Assembly: GCA_946623365.1 (NCBI GenBank)
Contig: CAMORE010000053.1
Span: 1 to 12,979, forward strand
DNA length: 12,979 nt
Direction of reading: 5' to 3'
Origin: an uncultured Acinetobacter sp.
GTDB taxonomy: Bacteria > Cyanobacteriota > Vampirovibrionia > Gastranaerophilales > Gastranaerophilaceae
The notes under the pieces are model-generated. The model saw nothing but the letters and a program-made list of their open reading frames with translations, was not told where the DNA came from and searched no databases. The position numbers were made by a program, and so were the translations under genes. Positions 5,559 to 12,164 of the stretch are shown in pieces (position 1 is the stretch's first letter; each line of letters starts with the position of its first letter).

Positions 5559-5617
5559 AATTATTTTATTAAAACCTTTGTTTAATATACATAGAGTATT
5601 CCTATTTCAGTATATAT

Positions 5618-5633
5618 TAGTTAAAATTAACTA
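5618..5633. promoter_or_regulatory. Palindrome upstream of pepA
   Basis: TAGTTAAAATTAACTA is a perfect 7-bp inverted repeat with a two-base centre, about 32 bases before the pepA start. It could be an operator. No regulator is identifiable, and AT-rich palindromes can arise by chance. Confidence 0.3.
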
Positions 5634-5665
5634 TAAGACACAGAGAAGAAAGGAGTTTTACAATA

Positions 5666-7066
5666 ATGGAAATCAAAGTTGTTGAAAATGTACTTACGGT
5701 TGAAGCTGATATCCTTGTTGTTAACCAGTTTGAAGGTGAAAAAACAACAAACGATTTAGCTAATAAATACGCGATTGAAGAAGACGATTTTAAAGGTAAA
5801 TTTGGAGAAACATATTTACTTCCGACATACGGTAATGCACCATATAGAAAAGTTCTGGTTGTAGGATTCGGTAAGAAAGAAGAATTTTGTCCTAATAAGC
5901 TTAGAGAAGCTGTTGCAAAAGCTGTAAAAAAATGCTCTCAAATGGAAGCTAAAAAAGTTGCTTTTGCTATAGACGGGATTGATTTTGATTATTCAGAGCA
6001 ACTTACAATGGGAGCATATATTGCGGATTATAAATTTGACAAATATAAATCAGAGAAAAAAGACACTCATGTAAAAGAAATTTTTGTTCAAGCGAATGCA
6101 GAACTTGTAAAAAAAGCAGAAAAAATAGCTGCAGCAATGACTTTTGCAAGAAATTTAGCAAATGAACCGGCACAATTTGCTACACCGACTGAGCTTGCTT
6201 CAATTGCTCAAGATTTTGGTTTAGATACGAAAGTATATGATAGAGATGAATGTGAAAAAATGGGAATGGGTGCATTTCTTGCCGTAGGCAGAGGAAGCGA
6301 TCAGGAACCTAAATTTATCCATATGAAATATACATGCGACAATCCCAAAAAACGAATTGCAATCATAGGAAAGGGTATTTGCTTTGACTCAGGCGGACTT
6401 GATATTAAACCTGCTTCATCAATGCTTACTATGAAAGATGATATGTCTGGTGCTGCTTGTGTTTTAGGTATAATGAGCATAATAAAAGAATTTAATCCGC
6501 AAGTTGAAGTCCATGGTATTATTGCAGCCTGCGAAAATATGCCGAGCGGAAAAGCATACAAACCCGGAGATATTGTTACAGCCAAAAACGGTAAAACAAT
6601 AGAAATTGATAACACTGATGCAGAAGGCAGATTAACTCTTGCAGATGCACTGTGCTATGCGTGCGAACTTGGTGTTGATGAAGTTATTGACCTTGCGACA
6701 CTTACAGGAGCATGTATGGTTGCATTGGGTTCTCATGCAGCAGGTATTATGGGAAATGATGAAACTCTTATTCATAACCTCATTGATACAGCTAAAAGAA
6801 ATGGTGAAAAATTCTGGGAACTTCCGCTGTGGGATGAATACTTTGACAGCCTTAAATCGGAAGTTGCCGATATGAAAAACTCAGGTGCACGTTGGGGCGG
6901 AGCTTCCGCTGCAGGTGTATTCCTCAAAAAATTTGTTAAAGATGTAAAATGGGCACATATTGATATTGCAGGAACAGCATTTCTGGATAAACCTCAAAAA
7001 GAATTAATAGCAGGAGCTTCAGGAGCAGGAGTCAGAACATTGTTGAATTATATATTGGAACAATAA
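5666..7066 (+). CDS. pepA: Cytosolic leucyl aminopeptidase, M17 family
   Basis: This 466-residue enzyme removes N-terminal residues from peptides in cytoplasmic peptide turnover, using two metal ions, usually as a hexamer. The C-terminal catalytic domain has every expected landmark. GKGICFDSGG gives K236 and D241. KDDMSG gives D259. NTDAEGRL (316-323) gives D318, E320 and the bicarbonate-holding R322. K248 lies in LDIKP. GARWGGASAAGVFL and WAHIDIAG are the family C-terminal blocks. The N-terminal domain (1-155) is divergent, as usual, and the protein is slightly shorter than the roughly 500 residues of E. coli PepA. The start is fixed by AAAGGAGT about ten bases upstream. Some PepA proteins also bind DNA; nothing here shows whether this one does. 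Confidence 0.96.
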   Translation: MEIKVVENVLTVEADILVVNQFEGEKTTNDLANKYAIEEDDFKGKFGETYLLPTYGNAPYRKVLVVGFGKKEEFCPNKLREAVAKAVKKCSQMEAKKVAFAIDGIDFDYSEQLTMGAYIADYKFDKYKSEKKDTHVKEIFVQANAELVKKAEKIAAAMTFARNLANEPAQFATPTELASIAQDFGLDTKVYDRDECEKMGMGAFLAVGRGSDQEPKFIHMKYTCDNPKKRIAIIGKGICFDSGGLDIKPASSMLTMKDDMSGAACVLGIMSIIKEFNPQVEVHGIIAACENMPSGKAYKPGDIVTAKNGKTIEIDNTDAEGRLTLADALCYACELGVDEVIDLATLTGACMVALGSHAAGIMGNDETLIHNLIDTAKRNGEKFWELPLWDEYFDSLKSEVADMKNSGARWGGASAAGVFLKKFVKDVKWAHIDIAGTAFLDKPQKELIAGASGAGVRTLLNYILEQ

Positions 7067-7116
7067 GTAAGATATTTACTATAATATTTATTATAACAAA
7101 ACACATTTTAACGTAT

Positions 7117-7152
7117 AAAAGTACCGAAGATTCATAACTCTTCGGTACTTTT
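7117..7152. terminator. Bidirectional terminator after pepA
   Basis: A perfect 14-bp stem, AAAAGTACCGAAGA/TCTTCGGTACTTTT, has an eight-base loop. The A-rich and T-rich flanks let it work on both strands, ending pepA on the plus strand and the small gene on the minus strand. Confidence 0.88.
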
Positions 7153-7162
7153 AGTTTATATA

Positions 7163-7348
7163 TTAACCTTCTTGATTATAATTTTGATTCCAATATACTA
7201 AATTTTCATTATAATTATTTTCATCTTTTGAAATGAATCTATCCAAACCCTCTTTCTTCATTGTTCTGCTCTTTGAATCAGAATTATCATAACAATAAAA
7301 CGGATATGAATATTTATTATAACAACGCCACTTGTGAGCTGTGTTCAT
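7163..7348 (-). CDS. Small hypothetical protein
   Basis: A 61-residue ORF on the minus strand, rich in Tyr, Asn, Asp and Lys, with three aromatic/cysteine stretches (KWRCYNKYSYPFYCYD) near the N-terminus. No family is recognised, and there is no membrane segment or signal peptide. Support comes from AAGGA placed eight bases before the ATG, an A-rich leader and a terminator 11 bases after the stop. It is opposite in strand to pepA and downstream of the ribosomal cluster terminator, so probably transcribed on its own. The skewed composition and short length leave real doubt. Confidence 0.45.
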   Translation of the reverse strand: MNTAHKWRCYNKYSYPFYCYDNSDSKSRTMKKEGLDRFISKDENNYNENLVYWNQNYNQEG

Positions 7349-7477
7349 ACTACATTCCTTAAAAATAATGTCCTCTATTTTATTATCGTCTATTTTTTGA
7401 AAAACTTTAGCATCTTTAAATATTTTTGTTACAAAATTTTACAATACAAACATATTAGAACTATTATTTTGCATTAT

Positions 7478-7508
7478 AAAGCGACTTGACACATATCAAG
7501 TCGCTTTT
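7478..7508. terminator. Strong hairpin downstream of rpsN, end of ribosomal cluster
   Basis: A perfect 12-bp stem, AAAGCGACTTGA/TCAAGTCGCTTT, has the loop CACATA. It lies 63 bases past the S14 stop. On the minus strand the hairpin is followed by only a short T stretch, then TATAATGC. It is the most likely end of the ribosomal protein transcript. Confidence 0.75.
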
Positions 7509-7570
7509 CAAACAAATTAAAGCACGCTTAGGATTCGGATATTCTCTATCAACTTACTCTATTAAATATC

Positions 7571-7777
7571 TTACCAGCTTGCTTTAGTAACACCAGGTAA
7601 TAATCCTTGGTGCGCCATTTTTCTTAAGCAGATTCTGCAAAGACCAAAATCTCTGTGGAAACCATGAGGTCTTCCGCAAATAGAGCATCTGTTATGCAAT
7701 CTTACAGACGGGTATTTGCCTTTTGCTGCTAAGATTCTTCTTGTTTCTTCTTTATTTATCATCGCTTTCTTAGCCAT
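7571..7777 (-). CDS. rpsN: 30S ribosomal protein S14, zinc-binding type (uS14)
   Basis: A 68-residue protein of the small 30S head, needed late in assembly. It is the C+ (type Z) form: C31/C34 in NRCSICGRP and C47/C50 in GLCRICLRK hold a zinc ion. It ends with the conserved LPGVTKASW. It is slightly longer than the usual 61-residue type Z form because of a few extra residues before the zinc ribbon. AAGGAG precedes the ATG by eight bases. It is the last gene of the cluster here: S8, which normally follows, is absent and a strong hairpin comes instead. Confidence 0.96.
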   Translation of the reverse strand: MAKKAMINKEETRRILAAKGKYPSVRLHNRCSICGRPHGFHRDFGLCRICLRKMAHQGLLPGVTKASW

Positions 7778-7962
<185 letters not shown>

Positions 7963-8520
7963 TTACCCCTTCATACCTTTGAATGGCATACCGAGTAATC
8001 TTAACAATTCTCTTGCTTCATCATCAGTATTTGCTGTTGTGATAACAGATACGTTCATACCTTTTACCAAATCAACTTCTTCATAAGTAATTTCCGGGAA
8101 TAAAGATTGTTCCTTTAATCCGAGAGTATAGTTACCTCTGCCATCAAAGCTCTTAGCTGAAACACCTCTAAAGTCACGAATACGAGGAAGAACAACACAG
8201 ATTAACTTTTGTAAGAAATCATACATTCTTTCACCACGTAAAGTAACCATAGCACCTACAGGCATCCCTTCTCTTAACTTATAAGATGCTATAGACTTTT
8301 TAGCCTTTGTAACTACTGCATGCTGACCTGCAATCTTTGTTAATTGAGCTTGAATTGCATCAGCTATTTTCGAGTTGTGAGAAGCTTCTCCAACTCCCAT
8401 GTTTAAAACGATTTTATGAAGCTTTGGAATCATCATATCATTTTTGTAACCGAACTTTTCTTTAAGTGCTGCCTTAACTTCTTCGTTGTATTTTGCTCTT
8501 AAACTTTTTGTCTTTGTCAT
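7963..8520 (-). CDS. rplE: 50S ribosomal protein L5 (uL5)
   Basis: A 185-residue protein that binds 5S rRNA and forms part of the central protuberance, contacting the tRNA in the P site. The family blocks KIVLNMGVGEA, GAMVTLRGERM and RDFRGVSAKSFDGRGNYTLGLKEQ are intact, as is the end LLRLLGMPF. AAGGAAA precedes the ATG in the A-rich leader style of this cluster. Spacing to L24 is 118 bases and to S14 is 185, loose for this operon. Confidence 0.97.
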   Translation of the reverse strand: MTKTKSLRAKYNEEVKAALKEKFGYKNDMMIPKLHKIVLNMGVGEASHNSKIADAIQAQLTKIAGQHAVVTKAKKSIASYKLREGMPVGAMVTLRGERMYDFLQKLICVVLPRIRDFRGVSAKSFDGRGNYTLGLKEQSLFPEITYEEVDLVKGMNVSVITTANTDDEARELLRLLGMPFKGMKG

Positions 8521-8638
8521 TTTTCTATTTCCTTATATTTGATACGATAGGACAAGGCGAGGATAAAATTACATTTAACTTCAGTTTCCAGCATTGGAAT
8601 AAATTTTCATTTACCCTCCCAAGCCGCGTATTTAGTAA

Positions 8639-8974
8639 TTATACGTCGAGTGATTCACCACATTTCTTACAAACGCGAACCTTTTTTCCGTCAACGATTT
8701 TGTGTGCTATTCTTGTTGCTTTTTCACAAGCCGGACATACTATCATTACATTTGATGAATCAAGAGGAGCTTCCTTCTTGATTAATCCGCCTTGTATGCC
8801 ATAAGCAGGATTAGCCTTTGTAGCTTTGGTAATCATGTTAACACCTTCAACAATTACTTGACCTTCAGAAGGTATTGCTTTTTTAATATTACCTTGTTTT
8901 CCTTTATCTTTGCCTGCTGTAACGATGACTCTGTCACCGGTTTTTACATGAAGGCTTTTCTTTGAATTTGCCAT
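8639..8974 (-). CDS. rplX: 50S ribosomal protein L24 (uL24), zinc-ribbon form
   Basis: A 111-residue assembly initiator that binds 23S rRNA near the polypeptide exit tunnel. The KOW motif is at the N-terminus (TGDRVIVTAGKDKGKQGNI), followed by VEGVNMITKATK. The C-terminus has two CxxC pairs (C80/C83 and C102/C105) around GKKVRV, so it probably binds zinc; many bacterial L24 proteins have lost these cysteines. GGAG lies nine bases before the ATG. Upstream of that is the TTGGGTT palindrome at 8995-9011. Confidence 0.96.
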   Translation of the reverse strand: MANSKKSLHVKTGDRVIVTAGKDKGKQGNIKKAIPSEGQVIVEGVNMITKATKANPAYGIQGGLIKKEAPLDSSNVMIVCPACEKATRIAHKIVDGKKVRVCKKCGESLDV

Positions 8975-8994
8975 TTTTATTTCTCCAATTTTTG

Positions 8995-9011
8995 TTGGGT
9001 TGAAAACCCAA
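8995..9011. repeat. TTGGGTT palindrome in the L14-L24 spacer
   Basis: TTGGGTT-GAA-AACCCAA is a perfect 7-bp hairpin about 20 bases before the L24 start. The minus-strand context GTAGTTTGGGT...AACCCAAC resembles the palindrome at 9464-9480 before L14. Confidence 0.75.
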
Positions 9012-9045
9012 ACTACATATTCTTGAGTGGTAAGTGGAAAGTTTT

Positions 9046-9069
9046 AATTCACTTGCTCACTTATTCACT
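9046..9069. repeat. Octamer array (nnnTCACT)x3 after L14
   Basis: AATTCACT, TGCTCACT and TATTCACT are consecutive, ending three bases before the L14 stop codon on the plus-strand map. The same octamer pattern recurs five times at 9557-9596. Confidence 0.7.
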
Positions 9070-9071
9070 TT

Positions 9072-9440
9072 CTATATTACTTCCGGTGCAAGTGAAACGA
9101 TTTTCATGAAGTTTTTATCACGAAGTTCTCTTGCAACAGGTCCGAATACACGAGTTCCTCTCGGGTTTCCGTCTTTTGCAATAATTACTGCAGCATTTTC
9201 ATCAAATCTGATAACTGAACCGTCAGCACGTTTAATGTCGTGTTTTGTTCTTACGATAACAGCTTTTACAACTTCAGATTTTTTTACTGTCATATTAGGA
9301 GTTGCATCCTTAACAGTAGCTACAACAACATCGCCTACTGATGCGAATTTTTTATTTGAGCTGCCCATTACACGAATTACCAAAAGTTCTTTGGCACCTG
9401 TGTTATCAGCAACTACTAATCTTGTTTCTTGTTGTATCAT
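9072..9440 (-). CDS. rplN: 50S ribosomal protein L14 (uL14)
   Basis: A 122-residue protein, the exact family length, at the subunit interface where it forms bridge B8 with 16S rRNA and contacts L19. It starts MIQQETRLVVADNTGAKE and ends FMKIVSLAPEVI, both canonical. The frame is open further upstream to 9479, but the ATG at 9440 matches the family start and has AAGGA nine bases upstream. It is flanked on both sides by spacers of matching design (octamer array plus TTGGGT palindrome). Confidence 0.97.
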   Translation of the reverse strand: MIQQETRLVVADNTGAKELLVIRVMGSSNKKFASVGDVVVATVKDATPNMTVKKSEVVKAVIVRTKHDIKRADGSVIRFDENAAVIIAKDGNPRGTRVFGPVARELRDKNFMKIVSLAPEVI

Positions 9441-9463
9441 TTTTCTTTTCCTTTTCTCTTTGC

Positions 9464-9480
9464 GTTGGGTTACACCCAAC
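9464..9480. repeat. TTGGGT palindrome in the S17-L14 spacer
   Basis: GTTGGGT-TAC-ACCCAAC is a perfect 7-bp hairpin about 23 bases before the L14 start. On the minus strand it reads GTAGGTTGGGT...ACCCAACG, a type of palindrome dispersed between genes in many bacteria (general knowledge). A second hairpin, CATTAC-CTAT-GTAATG, lies at 9496-9511. Confidence 0.75.
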
Positions 9481-9556
9481 CTACCTTTTACAGCGCATTA
9501 CCTATGTAATGATGTATTAACGACCGATAATCAAGATACGTATGACATTGATTTTA

Positions 9557-9596
9557 AATTCACTTAGTCACTCTGTCACTTAATCACACAGTCACT
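9557..9596. repeat. Octamer array (nnnTCACT)x5 after S17
   Basis: Five consecutive octamers, AATTCACT, TAGTCACT, CTGTCACT, TAATCACA and CAGTCACT, end eight bases before the S17 stop codon on the plus-strand map. On the transcribed strand this is a run of AGTGAnnn. Confidence 0.8.
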
Positions 9597-9604
9597 TTTG
9601 AAAA

Positions 9605-9850
9605 CTACTTAGCTTTTTCAACAATAGATTCAACAACCCATCTTTTGCTTCCGGAAATCGGTCTTGATTCGATAATTCTTACAGTATCACCAATTCCGCA
9701 TTCATTCTTTTCATCATGAGCTTTGTAGTTTTTGTTAGATTCAATAATCTTTTTATATTTTGGGTGCGGATCGTAAGATGCAACTTTTACAACTACGGTC
9801 TTATCCATTTTATCTGATATAACTACACCTTGTTTTTCTTTCTTAGGCAT
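9605..9850 (-). CDS. rpsQ: 30S ribosomal protein S17 (uS17)
   Basis: An 81-residue OB-fold protein that binds 16S rRNA early in 30S assembly. GVVISDKMDKTVVV, the HPKYKK motif and GDTVRIIESRPIS.SKRW are the conserved blocks. A perfect AAGGAGG six bases upstream fixes the ATG at 9850; this SD lies inside the last codons of L29. The two genes overlap by eight bases, suggesting translational coupling. The longer open frame upstream is L29 read out of frame. Confidence 0.96.
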   Translation of the reverse strand: MPKKEKQGVVISDKMDKTVVVKVASYDPHPKYKKIIESNKNYKAHDEKNECGIGDTVRIIESRPISGSKRWVVESIVEKAK

Positions 9851-10040
9851 TAGCTGCCTCCTTTTCTTTAATAACAGTCTTTGCTTGAGCAATAGCTCGT
9901 TTAGTTTTAGAGATTTCTGCTGTGTTTTCAAGTTTGTGCATAGAAAGCTTAATTCTTGAATCAAGAAGAGATTTCTTTGAATCTAAAACGAATTGCTTGA
10001 GTTCTTCAACTGTTTTTTCACGCATTTCACTTAATTTCAT
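9843..10040 (-). CDS. rpmC: 50S ribosomal protein L29 (uL29)
   Basis: A 65-residue two-helix protein near the peptide exit tunnel that forms part of the docking site for trigger factor and SRP. It begins MKLSEMREKTVEEL and has the KLSMHKLENTAEISKTKRAIAQAKTVI helix that matches the family. The ATG at 10040 is preceded by AAGGAAAT. Its 3' end overlaps the S17 start and carries the SD for S17. Confidence 0.95.
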   Translation of the reverse strand: MKLSEMREKTVEELKQFVLDSKKSLLDSRIKLSMHKLENTAEISKTKRAIAQAKTVIKEKEAANA

Positions 10041-10161
10041 TTTTTATTTCCTTAATTTTTACTTTTATTTTACTTTGTTAGTTTGTCTAAAACCGAATTT
10101 AATATTTTTCTTCGTCAGTATTGATACTTGCTTAAAAACTTTCAGCCTAGACTCACTTACG
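10041..10161. other. L16-L29 spacer
   Basis: A 121-bp AT-rich spacer without an ORF. In most bacteria L16 and L29 overlap or nearly touch, so the gap is unusual. I see no strong hairpin or promoter in it. Confidence 0.5.
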
Positions 10162-10578
10162 TTATGCTTGTGGTTCTTTTTCAATAACTTTTACCTTAAT
10201 AGGAAGTTTTTGTGCCGCAAGCTCTAAAGCATGAACAGCGACTTCTCTGTCAAAGTAATCAAGTTCAAATAAGATTCTGTTTGGTTTAACAACCGCTACC
10301 CAGTATTCTACATTACCTTTACCGGAACCCATACGAGTTTCAGCGGGTTTTGCAGTAATAGGTTTATCCGGAAATATTTTTATCCAAACGTTACCGCCAC
10401 GTTTAATTTCTCTTGTCATTGCACGTCTTGCAGCCTCTATTTGACGGCTGGTAATCCAACCCGGTTCAAGAGCTCTTAGTGCATAACGACCGAATTCGAA
10501 ATCAACACCTCTTGTTTCAGTGCCTTTCATTCTACCTTTCATTTGTTTGCGGTATTTTGTTTTCTTCGGCATTAACAT
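10162..10578 (-). CDS. rplP: 50S ribosomal protein L16 (uL16)
   Basis: A 138-residue protein near the peptidyl transferase centre that helps position A-site tRNA. Conserved MLMPKKTKYRKQMKGR at the start, FGRYALRALEPGWIT, AARRAMTR and RMGSGKGNVEYWVAVV (the arginine-containing loop hydroxylated in some bacteria) are all intact. The start MLMPK at 10578 is canonical and AGGAG lies nine bases upstream; the ATG two codons later is less likely. The gap to S3 is 20 bases. Confidence 0.97.
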   Translation of the reverse strand: MLMPKKTKYRKQMKGRMKGTETRGVDFEFGRYALRALEPGWITSRQIEAARRAMTREIKRGGNVWIKIFPDKPITAKPAETRMGSGKGNVEYWVAVVKPNRILFELDYFDREVAVHALELAAQKLPIKVKVIEKEPQA

Positions 10579-10598
10579 TATATTGTTCTCCTAATTTA

Positions 10599-11333
10599 TT
10601 ATTTTGTTTCTACTGCTTTACGTTTTCCGCGTCTTCCTTGGAAACGTTCACCTGAATTATTTTCTTTTGAGCTTTTTGACTTAATGTTCAAATCTGCTTT
10701 TTCGCCGGGCATTAAGTTACCTTTGAAAATCCAAACTTTTACACCAATCTTACCCATGATTGTATCAGCTTCTGTAAAACCATAGTCTACATCAGCTCTT
10801 AGAGTTTGAAGAGGAATTCTTCCTTCTTTAGCCCATTCACTACGTGCAATTTCAGCTCCGCCCAAACGACCTGATACCATAATCTTGATACCTTGAGCAC
10901 CTGCTCTCATCGTTCTTTGCATTGCTTGTTTCATTGCTCTTCTGAATGCAATACGCTTTTCCAACTGTTGTGCAACAGATTCTGCAACTAAAAGTGCATC
11001 TACATCTATTCTTGCAACTTCAACTACGTTTATTACAACAGGTTTTCCTAAGTATTTTGAAACTTCAGCTTTAAGTTCTTCAATTCCTTGACCGCCTCTG
11101 CCTACTACAATACCAGGCTTAGCTGTAACTACGGTGATAGTAATACTTTGAGATTTTCTGTCTATCAAGATATTTGCAACACCTGCTGCGTATAGTTTCT
11201 TCTTAATAAATTTTCTAATTTTAGCATCTTCTGCTACATTAGCGGCATAATCTTTGAAATTAGCGTACCAAGTACTGTCCCAAGGTCTGATTATACCTAC
11301 TCTGAATCCTTTTGGATGTGTTTTTTGTCCCAT
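10599..11333 (-). CDS. rpsC: 30S ribosomal protein S3 (uS3)
   Basis: A 244-residue protein lining the mRNA entry channel, with helicase-like mRNA unwinding together with S4. MGQKTHPKGFRVGIIRPWDSTWYA is the canonical N-terminus. The type II KH domain carries GIVVGRGGQGIEEL (GRGG at 78-81). The C-terminal domain holds GAQGIKIMVSGRLGGAEIARSEWAKEGRIPLQTLRADVDYG. The final 30 residues are a basic, low-complexity tail common in S3. AAGGAAAT precedes the ATG. The gap to L22 is 11 bases. Confidence 0.97.
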   Translation of the reverse strand: MGQKTHPKGFRVGIIRPWDSTWYANFKDYAANVAEDAKIRKFIKKKLYAAGVANILIDRKSQSITITVVTAKPGIVVGRGGQGIEELKAEVSKYLGKPVVINVVEVARIDVDALLVAESVAQQLEKRIAFRRAMKQAMQRTMRAGAQGIKIMVSGRLGGAEIARSEWAKEGRIPLQTLRADVDYGFTEADTIMGKIGVKVWIFKGNLMPGEKADLNIKSKSSKENNSGERFQGRRGKRKAVETK

Positions 11334-11344
11334 TTTTATTTCCT

Positions 11345-11683
11345 TTATTTTGTTTCATTACTAACTTTTACTGTTAAGTGAGAAGTTCTTTTGAGTCTTT
11401 TGTATATACGACCTTGAGCTCTTGGTTTTCCTCTTTTATATGTTGCGCTTTCGTCAGCATAAATTTCAGAAATCTTTAATGCTTCCGCTTTTACACCATC
11501 TTTTTCAAATGCATTTGCAGCAGCTGCTTTTACATTCTTTTCTACAACTTTTGCTGCAAAATACGGCATAAAACGTAACATATCAAGAGCTTCAGTAACA
11601 GCCTTTCCTCTAACTTCGTTAATTACTCTGCGAAGTTTTCTTGCTGTCATTTTAATATCTGTTTGTCTTGATTTAGCTTCCAT
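11345..11683 (-). CDS. rplV: 50S ribosomal protein L22 (uL22)
   Basis: A 112-residue protein with a long hairpin reaching into the exit tunnel, where macrolides act. Family blocks are TARKLRRVINEVRGK, AAANAFEKDG and the hairpin ATYKRGKPRAQGRIYKRLKRTSHLTV. The frame is open to 11719, but the ATG at 11683 matches the family N-terminus and has AAGGAAAAT upstream. No unusual change is visible in the tunnel loop. The 99-base gap to S19 holds a small hairpin, TTGTAA-TTA-TTACAA (11721-11735). Confidence 0.95.
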   Translation of the reverse strand: MEAKSRQTDIKMTARKLRRVINEVRGKAVTEALDMLRFMPYFAAKVVEKNVKAAAANAFEKDGVKAEALKISEIYADESATYKRGKPRAQGRIYKRLKRTSHLTVKVSNETK

Positions 11684-11782
11684 TTTTATTTTCCTTATAT
11701 TTTTAACTTCACTTTCCAAATTGTAATTATTACAACAGGTTTGATGTGTTTTTGTTAATTCTGATTAACTTTTACAAGAGAA

Positions 11783-12064
11783 CTATGCTCTTTTTGCCGT
11801 TTTATCTGAACCGGCATGCCCTTTATATAATCTTGTAGGTGCAAATTCACCTAATCTGTGTCCAATCATTTGTTCTGTTACGTATACAGGAACATGAGTT
11901 TTGCCATTGTGCACAGCAATTGTATGTCCCAACATATCAGGAATAATCATGGATGCTCTTGACCAAGTCTTAACAACTTTCTTTTCTGAATTTTCATTCA
12001 TTTTGTTAATTTTCTTTTGAAGAGCGTCTTCTACGTATGGGCCCTTTTTTAATGAACGTGCCAT
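11783..12064 (-). CDS. rpsS: 30S ribosomal protein S19 (uS19)
   Basis: A 93-residue 30S head protein that works with S13 near the A-site finger. MARSLKKGPYVEDALQKKI, WSRASMIIPDMLGHTIAVHNGKTHVPV and MIGHRLGEFAPTR are canonical. AAAGGAG lies six bases before the ATG. It follows L2 after a 100-base spacer that holds a large inverted repeat. Confidence 0.97.
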   Translation of the reverse strand: MARSLKKGPYVEDALQKKINKMNENSEKKVVKTWSRASMIIPDMLGHTIAVHNGKTHVPVYVTEQMIGHRLGEFAPTRLYKGHAGSDKTAKRA

Positions 12065-12112
12065 TAATTTCTCCTTTGTATATTTGTATTAATGTTTGTA
12101 ATTATTTTTTTT

Positions 12113-12156
12113 GTTATCGGGGTAAACATTTATTTACAAAACTTTACCCCATTAAC
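12113..12156. repeat. Inverted repeat in the L2-S19 spacer
   Basis: GGGGTAAA (12119-12126) pairs with TTTACCCC (12143-12150) around a 16-base loop. After a two-base internal loop, GTTA (12113-12116) pairs with TAAC (12153-12156). On the transcribed minus strand it is followed by an A run, not T, so it is not a standard terminator. It may be an RNA processing or regulatory hairpin. Confidence 0.6.
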
Positions 12157-12164
12157 AAGTTATC

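Noticed and set aside
9034..9567. 177-residue plus-strand ORF opposite rplN
   Set aside because: It is the antisense shadow of the well-supported L14 gene and its spacers.
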